NCBI RefSeq assembly: GCF_051380875.1
Contig: NZ_JBNYXW010000019.1
Span: 62,001-126,000, forward strand
DNA: 64,000 bases
Origin: Janthinobacterium sp051380875
GTDB lineage: Bacteria > Pseudomonadota > Gammaproteobacteria > Burkholderiales > Burkholderiaceae_D
Direction: 5' to 3'
Part shown: positions 60,137 through 64,000 of the stretch, one piece after another
Layout of the letters: the number at the start of each line of letters is the position of its first letter
How positions within the stretch are numbered: the stretch's first letter is position 1
Position numbers and translations under genes: made by a program
Notes under the pieces: model-generated
Database searches by the model: none
Told to the model about the DNA's origin: nothing
The model's input: only the letters and a program-made list of their open reading frames with translations

Positions 60137-60712
60137 TTACTCTTTGACAGCTTCGACTTGAATTGCGAGCTTAACTGTGCTGGGGATGCCCAAGTCAACA
60201 CCCCAGCCCATGCCCCAATCGCTGCGCTGGATGATGGTCTCGAAATCGCCACCGCAAACTTCTCGTTTGAGCACTGGGTTCATGTAGCAGTTGTAGTTAG
60301 TGGCCTTTAGCACGACTGGATTGGTCTTGCCCAATAAGGTCAGCTGCCCAGCGACTTCGGTCACCTTTTCTCCGGAAAAAGTAAATTTCGAGGAGACGAA
60401 TTTCGCCTCCGGGAAAAGTGCGGAGTTAAAAAAGTTGTCACTCTGCAAGTGTTTGTCGAACGCCGCAGTACCGGTGTTAATCGAGTTGGTTTCAAGAATC
60501 AGTTCGAGGTTTCCGCTTTTCCCGGCCTTGTCGATAACAATCACGCCGTGCTTCTTGTCAAAACGACCGCGGTTGGTCGATGTGCCAAAATGAGCAACCT
60601 CGAACGTTACAAAGGTGTGCGTTGGGTCGACGTTATAAGTCGAAACTTCCGCATGGGCGGAGGTGAATAAGGCAGTGCTGGCCAGAGCAGCGGCGATTAA
60701 GGTGGTACGCAT
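60137..60712 (-). CDS. YceI-family periplasmic lipid-binding protein
   Basis: The product has 191 residues with a signal peptide ending AHAE (about 21). The lipocalin-like body shows YNVDPTHTFVTFEVAHFGTS, KHLQSDNFFNSALFPEAKFVSS and the KREVCGGDFETIIQRSDWGMGW region. Members bind polyisoprenoids such as ubiquinone precursors. It is the first gene of the leftward redox operon, divergent from lysR. Confidence 0.9.
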   Translation of the reverse strand: MRTTLIAAALASTALFTSAHAEVSTYNVDPTHTFVTFEVAHFGTSTNRGRFDKKHGVIVIDKAGKSGNLELILETNSINTGTAAFDKHLQSDNFFNSALFPEAKFVSSKFTFSGEKVTEVAGQLTLLGKTNPVVLKATNYNCYMNPVLKREVCGGDFETIIQRSDWGMGWGVDLGIPSTVKLAIQVEAVKE

Positions 60713-60908
60713 AAGAATTTCCTCGAGTTAGTGATTGCAAAGAGACCTACGAATTGGTCGAAATCGAAACCTGCGCCTACCGACATTCGCGGCATTAACT
60801 TCACTTGATTGTTGTTTCGATGAGAGGCATGATGCGCTGCAATCCTCAATCCGAAAAGATGATATATTGAGATGCAAAGTATCTGGATTCGAGATGGAGG
60901 AGGAAAAT
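60713..60908. promoter_or_regulatory. Divergent region between yceI-like and lysR genes
   Basis: This AT-richer 196-bp interval should contain the promoters of both genes and the LysR-binding site. An imperfect dyad GATA-N15-TATC (60861-60883) near the lysR start is a possible LTTR box of the T-N11-A type family, but the match is loose. Confidence 0.4.
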
Positions 60909-61811
60909 ATGTTAGACGGAGTTTCTTTAGACCAACTAAGAACATTCATCACGGCGGTCGACGAAGGGAGCTTTTCAGCAGCCGCCCGCAAGTTAAACAG
61001 GGCTCAATCCGCCGTGAGCGGGTGGGTCAGTAGCCTTGAAGAGCAAATCGGTGTTGTTCTATTTGACCGGACGGGCCGATTTCCCAAGCTGACGCCAGAG
61101 GGCACGGTTTTGCTGGCAGACGCTCGCAACATTGTGGCCGGAGTGGACACACTCAAGGCTCGAGCAAAAATGATGAGCGGTGGGCTTGAGGCGGAACTCT
61201 CGGTTGTCATTGATGTTTTCTTCCCGACCACTGTGGTCAGCGCAGCAGTAAAGGCATTTTCCGAGCATTTCCCTTTCACACCGTTGCGGCTTTTTGTAGA
61301 GGGCTTGGGAGCGGGCTATCAGCCAGTGTTGGATGGCCGTTGCAGCTTAGGTATCTTGGCATCTCTTCCCGTCTCATTTCCCTCGCTAGTTAGCGAACGT
61401 CTGGGCGAAATACCGCTCGTGGTGGTCGCGTCAGCTAAACATCCGCTTGCTCAATTTGAGAAGGAAATCCCGAAGCGTGAGCTGAGCAAATATGTTCAGT
61501 TGGTGCTGACCGACCGGTCTGATTTGATGGGCGGGAAAGACTATGGCGTGATGTCACCCTCTACGTGGAGACTTGCCGACCTATCGACGAAGTATGCGTT
61601 TCTCAAAGATTGCGTGGGCTGGGGAAGTATGCCGCTCCACATGGTCGAACACGATATAGATGTGGGGGTGCTAGTCGTGCTCGAGGTGGACGGGATGCCT
61701 CGTTCCGGCTACCCTTTGGCGATGTCGGCTGTCCACCAGGCAGCCTCTCCACCAGGGCCTGCCGGCAGCTGGTTTATTAACCATATAAAGGGATGGTCGG
61801 CAGAGGCTTAA
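60909..61811 (+). CDS. LysR-family transcriptional regulator
   Basis: The product has 300 residues. The helix-turn-helix is at about 4-60 (DQLRTFITAVDEGSFSAAARKLNRAQSAVSGWVSSLEEQIGVVLF). The effector domain follows and ends KGWSAEA. GGAGGAGG gives a strong ribosome-binding site and fixes the start. By position it probably controls the divergent yceI-azoR-F420 reductase group in response to a redox or quinone signal; that is inference. Confidence 0.92.
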   Translation: MLDGVSLDQLRTFITAVDEGSFSAAARKLNRAQSAVSGWVSSLEEQIGVVLFDRTGRFPKLTPEGTVLLADARNIVAGVDTLKARAKMMSGGLEAELSVVIDVFFPTTVVSAAVKAFSEHFPFTPLRLFVEGLGAGYQPVLDGRCSLGILASLPVSFPSLVSERLGEIPLVVVASAKHPLAQFEKEIPKRELSKYVQLVLTDRSDLMGGKDYGVMSPSTWRLADLSTKYAFLKDCVGWGSMPLHMVEHDIDVGVLVVLEVDGMPRSGYPLAMSAVHQAASPPGPAGSWFINHIKGWSAEA

Positions 61812-61847
61812 TGTTTCACTGGGTGTCAATCAGAAGATGGCCCAATG

Positions 61848-61958
61848 CTAACCTTGTTCGATCTCATAGAAGCGTTGCAATTGCACACTCGCCTGCCACT
61901 GCGTGCTCCGTTCATGCCAGATTTTCTCGTTCCCAATTTCCCCCGTCGCACGCCTGAA
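61848..61958 (-). pseudogene. C-terminal fragment of an unidentified gene
   Basis: Read leftward, an open stretch of 36 codons (FRRATGEIGNEKIWHERSTQ...FYEIEQG) ends in TAG and is broken upstream by a TGA. It looks like real protein sequence but I do not recognise the family. The rest of the 61812-62128 gap shows no gene; GGGGC-GAAAACG-GCCCC near 62093-62109 is a small hairpin. Confidence 0.3.
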
Positions 61959-62128
61959 TCAATCGAAGTGGCGGTGTGGCCGGGCTGAACATGGAGTCAT
62001 AGGTGGGATGGCTGGCCGCTTATAAATTGATGTTCGCCGGTTCCGGCCAGTGGGTTCATCAGAAATAAACTGCTAAGCTTCAAGGTCCGCTTTGGGGCGA
62101 AAACGGCCCCTTATCCAACACCGCCACC

Positions 62129-62698
62129 CTACTTCACCGGCTCAAACGTCACGGTCAGCCCGCTGCTGGTGGTCTTGAGTTGCGTTGGCACAAACTGCAC
62201 GCCCGCATAGCGCAACTCGTCCGGCTTGAACGTGTAGATCGGCGTTTCATGCATCAACTGGTCGGCCACCAGGCTGGCCACCTTGGCGAACTGGCGCTGC
62301 TGGGACTCGTCCATGCCTTCGATTGTCACTTTGTCCACGCTGGCTTCGCTCAGGTAGACGGCGTTGCGCTGCGCGTCGAGCACCAATCGGCCCGACATGG
62401 CCAGGTTGCCGCGCCAGGTCTGGCGGATAAACGGCGGCATCACGCTGGCGTCGACGCTAAGGGCCACGCGCTCGCGCTCCGGCTGCAAGGAAAGTTGCGG
62501 CTGCGTCAGTTTCACGTCCAGCACGGACAGGACGCGCTTGTCGATGGGAAAGCGGCGCTCCAGGCCTTGCTGCATCTTGCTCAGCGACACGTTCACGTCG
62601 CGTGGGCCGATCAGGGTGGAACACGAAGCCAGCAGAGTGCAAGCAAAAGCGGCGATGGCGGTGCTTTTCAGCAAGGGGCGGATGGCGGTCACATTCAT
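62129..62698 (-). CDS. DUF1439-family lipoprotein
   Basis: The product has 189 residues with a lipoprotein signal (lipobox LLASC, Cys about 26). The body matches the YceB-like DUF1439 family: NVSLSKMQQGLERRFPIDKRVL and LSLQPERERVALSVDASV. These are outer-membrane lipoproteins of unknown role with a lipid-binding SYLF/tubular-like fold suggested. GC and codon use return to host style here. Confidence 0.8.
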   Translation of the reverse strand: MNVTAIRPLLKSTAIAAFACTLLASCSTLIGPRDVNVSLSKMQQGLERRFPIDKRVLSVLDVKLTQPQLSLQPERERVALSVDASVMPPFIRQTWRGNLAMSGRLVLDAQRNAVYLSEASVDKVTIEGMDESQQRQFAKVASLVADQLMHETPIYTFKPDELRYAGVQFVPTQLKTTSSGLTVTFEPVK

Positions 62699-62753
62699 GG
62701 ATAGTCTCGATGGAAAGATGGCGCCATCTTACACACGCGCCCGCTCGCATGCA

Positions 62754-62791
62754 AAAAACCGGCGCCCACCTTGCAGCGGGCGCCGGTTTTT
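62754..62791. terminator. Bidirectional rho-independent terminator
   Basis: AAAAACCGGCGCCC (62754-62767) pairs perfectly with GGGCGCCGGTTTTT (62778-62791) around a 10-base loop. It ends the small membrane-peptide transcript coming from the right. Confidence 0.9.
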
Positions 62792-62804
62792 CACTTTGAG
62801 AAGC

Positions 62805-62879
62805 TTAGTGCACGAACAAAGCAATCAAAATGATAATAGGCAATGGAATGCCCAGCAGCAGCAAGAGGATGGATCGCAT
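62805..62879 (-). CDS. 24-residue hydrophobic membrane peptide
   Basis: The peptide is MRSILLLLLGIPLPIIIL followed by IALFVH. It has a single hydrophobic helix with a Pro kink after a basic N-terminus. AAGGAG seven bases before the ATG and a strong terminator 14 bp after the stop support that it is a real gene. It follows the PhnA-like membrane protein gene by 28 bp and is likely cotranscribed. Function unknown. Confidence 0.7.
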   Translation of the reverse strand: MRSILLLLLGIPLPIIILIALFVH

Positions 62880-62907
62880 GGCAGACTCCTTATTTTATAG
62901 TGGGGAT

Positions 62908-63888
62908 TCAGATGGTGACGTGGCGCAGCACGCGTTCATGGTCGCGCTGGCGGCCGCCGAATGTTGCCGCCAGGCTGGCGACGAAGGCACCGAGCAGCAA
63001 GGCGACGAACATCCACAGGGCCGTATGGGCACCGGCCTTGCGCGCCGTGTCGGCTGCTTGCTGGGCGGCAGCCTTGGCATCGGCGGCGGCCTTGGCGGCG
63101 CGGGCGTAGACGGCGTCGACGCGCGCTTCCGCTTCGGCCTGGGTCAAGCCCGTGCGCTTGGCCACGATCTGGCCCAGGTAGGCGCGGTCATCGGCGGCCA
63201 GGCTGCCCGTGGACAGGCCGGTGGCGAAGATCTTGCCGATTTCCATGCGCTGGTCGGCGACGCTCACGCCAGAGTCGGCCGCAGGCGGCGCCAGGGTGGC
63301 AGTGGCCGGGACCGGGGCCGGGACCGTAGCTAAGGCCGGAGCCGGGGCGGCGCGCAGCAGCATGTCAGAGAAATAATCGAGCGGATTGGCGCCGCCGCCC
63401 TCGCCTTGCCTGGCGCCTGCCGCACCGGCAGCACCGGCAGCACCAACGCCCGCCGCTGCGGCCGGACCCACTGCCGCCGCCACGCCGCTGCCCGCATCGA
63501 TGGCGCCGCTCAGCACGGCGCGCGCACCGCCTGCCAGCACGGCCACCGTGATCAGGGTTGCCACGGCCCAGGCCAGCAAGCCATGCGCCGTATCGCGAAA
63601 ATGCACTTCATCGGTGTGCACGGAGCTCCATTTGGCCCGCAGGCGGCCCGCCATGTAGCCGCCGATGCCGGACGCGGCCAGTTGCATGAAGGCCAGCCAG
63701 ACGATGGTCGACACGCCGATGGCCGTGGCATTGAACGACCAGGGCGAGATGGACGACAGGCCCAGGCCCACGCCGAGGATCAGCAAAATGAACGACAGCG
63801 CGGCCGCTGCTGCAGCGCCCGCCAGCACGGCGCCCCAGGAGACGCCAGGATGGTTCAGGTCCGACATGGACAATTGTGTAGCTTGCAT
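62908..63888 (-). CDS. PhnA-like multi-pass membrane protein
   Basis: The product has 326 residues. Membrane segments are near 18-45, 53-75, 100-130 and 295-315. The N-terminal SWGAVLAGAAAAAALSFILLILGVGLGLSSISPW is characteristic of a family often annotated PhnA-like in alpha- and betaproteobacteria. An Ala/Pro-rich loop (about 135-215) and a helical region with KRTGLTQAEAEARVDAVYARAAKAAADAK follow, which resembles an Ala-rich coiled coil. Function unknown. AAGGGAG lies upstream. Confidence 0.75.
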   Translation of the reverse strand: MQATQLSMSDLNHPGVSWGAVLAGAAAAAALSFILLILGVGLGLSSISPWSFNATAIGVSTIVWLAFMQLAASGIGGYMAGRLRAKWSSVHTDEVHFRDTAHGLLAWAVATLITVAVLAGGARAVLSGAIDAGSGVAAAVGPAAAAGVGAAGAAGAAGARQGEGGGANPLDYFSDMLLRAAPAPALATVPAPVPATATLAPPAADSGVSVADQRMEIGKIFATGLSTGSLAADDRAYLGQIVAKRTGLTQAEAEARVDAVYARAAKAAADAKAAAQQAADTARKAGAHTALWMFVALLLGAFVASLAATFGGRQRDHERVLRHVTI

Positions 63889-63923
63889 GGAATTCTCCCT
63901 TGTTGAATGATGGTGATGGGGCT

Positions 63924-64000
63924 CAGGCAGGCATGCCCGTCAGTTGCTCCTTGCGTGCGGCCATTTCCTGGCCCAGCGCATCAAGGTCGACGCCCGCATG
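63924..64000 (-). CDS. 3' end of a gene running off the window
   Basis: The last 25 codons read HAGVDLDALGQEMAARKEQL and end TGMPA before TGA. It is on the same strand and 35 bp upstream of the PhnA-like gene, so may be in the same operon. Too short to identify. Confidence 0.5.

Overview
The window is high-GC, densely packed bacterial DNA. It looks like a betaproteobacterium of the Oxalobacteraceae type (Janthinobacterium / Massilia / Duganella-like). That placement rests on the style of the exosortase A (XrtA) exopolysaccharide locus, an LpxO-type hydroxylase and the codon use, and it is inferred without any database search.

Region 1 (about 0.2-27.1 kb) is a nearly complete XrtA/PEP-CTERM-associated exopolysaccharide (EPS) locus. 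It holds a TPR lipoprotein (PrsT), a Wzy-like polymerase/ligase, a secreted trypsin-like protease, an autoinducer-synthase-like acyltransferase, a Wza-like export lipoprotein, a chain-length protein, a tyrosine autokinase, an outer-membrane protein, UDP-GlcNAc 2-epimerase, a NodB deacetylase, a FemAB-like protein, exosortase A, several glycosyltransferases, an asparagine-synthase-like amidotransferase, a GT4-CapK fusion and an alkaline-phosphatase-fold membrane transferase. Most genes overlap by 4-20 bp or are separated by a few bases, which suggests long operons. No PEP-CTERM substrate protein is encoded in the window.

Region 2 (27.2-28.7 kb) holds two unrelated genes: a TfoX-N protein with a basic tail, and ldhA.

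Region 3 (28.7-48.5 kb) is the second half of the EPS system. A leftward operon encodes a GT2-GT4 fusion, a flippase, a GT4, an MBOAT O-acyltransferase and an SGNH-like protein. A rightward pair encodes a second O-antigen-ligase-like protein and a second deacetylase. A leftward trio encodes an AMP-forming ligase, a PLP decarboxylase and an asparagine-synthase-like protein. A rightward operon encodes a GNAT-like protein, an acyl carrier protein, two alpha/beta hydrolases with non-serine nucleophile elbows, a GT4 and a TPR protein. Two good sigma-54-type promoter matches lie upstream of two of these operons. Ligase, carrier protein, MBOAT and SGNH protein together resemble the DltA/C/B/D logic, so an acyl or aminoacyl decoration of the EPS is a plausible but unproven role.

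Region 4 (48.6-57.5 kb) is accessory and partly decaying DNA: purT, a VOC protein, a LysR/MFS deletion scar, a CPBP-like membrane protein, a broken chemotaxis receptor, a hotdog thioesterase, lpxO, a DUF6331-like gene, a ferredoxin, an IS481-family element abutting the ferredoxin stop, and an IS66 remnant.

Region 5 (57.5-61.8 kb) has visibly lower GC and different codon use. It carries pirin, an F420-reductase-like NAD(P)-binding protein, azoR, a YceI protein and a divergent LysR regulator, a likely acquired redox/quinone-stress module. Region 6 (62.1-64 kb) returns to host-like composition with a DUF1439 lipoprotein, a 24-residue membrane peptide, a PhnA-like membrane protein and the 3' end of one more gene.
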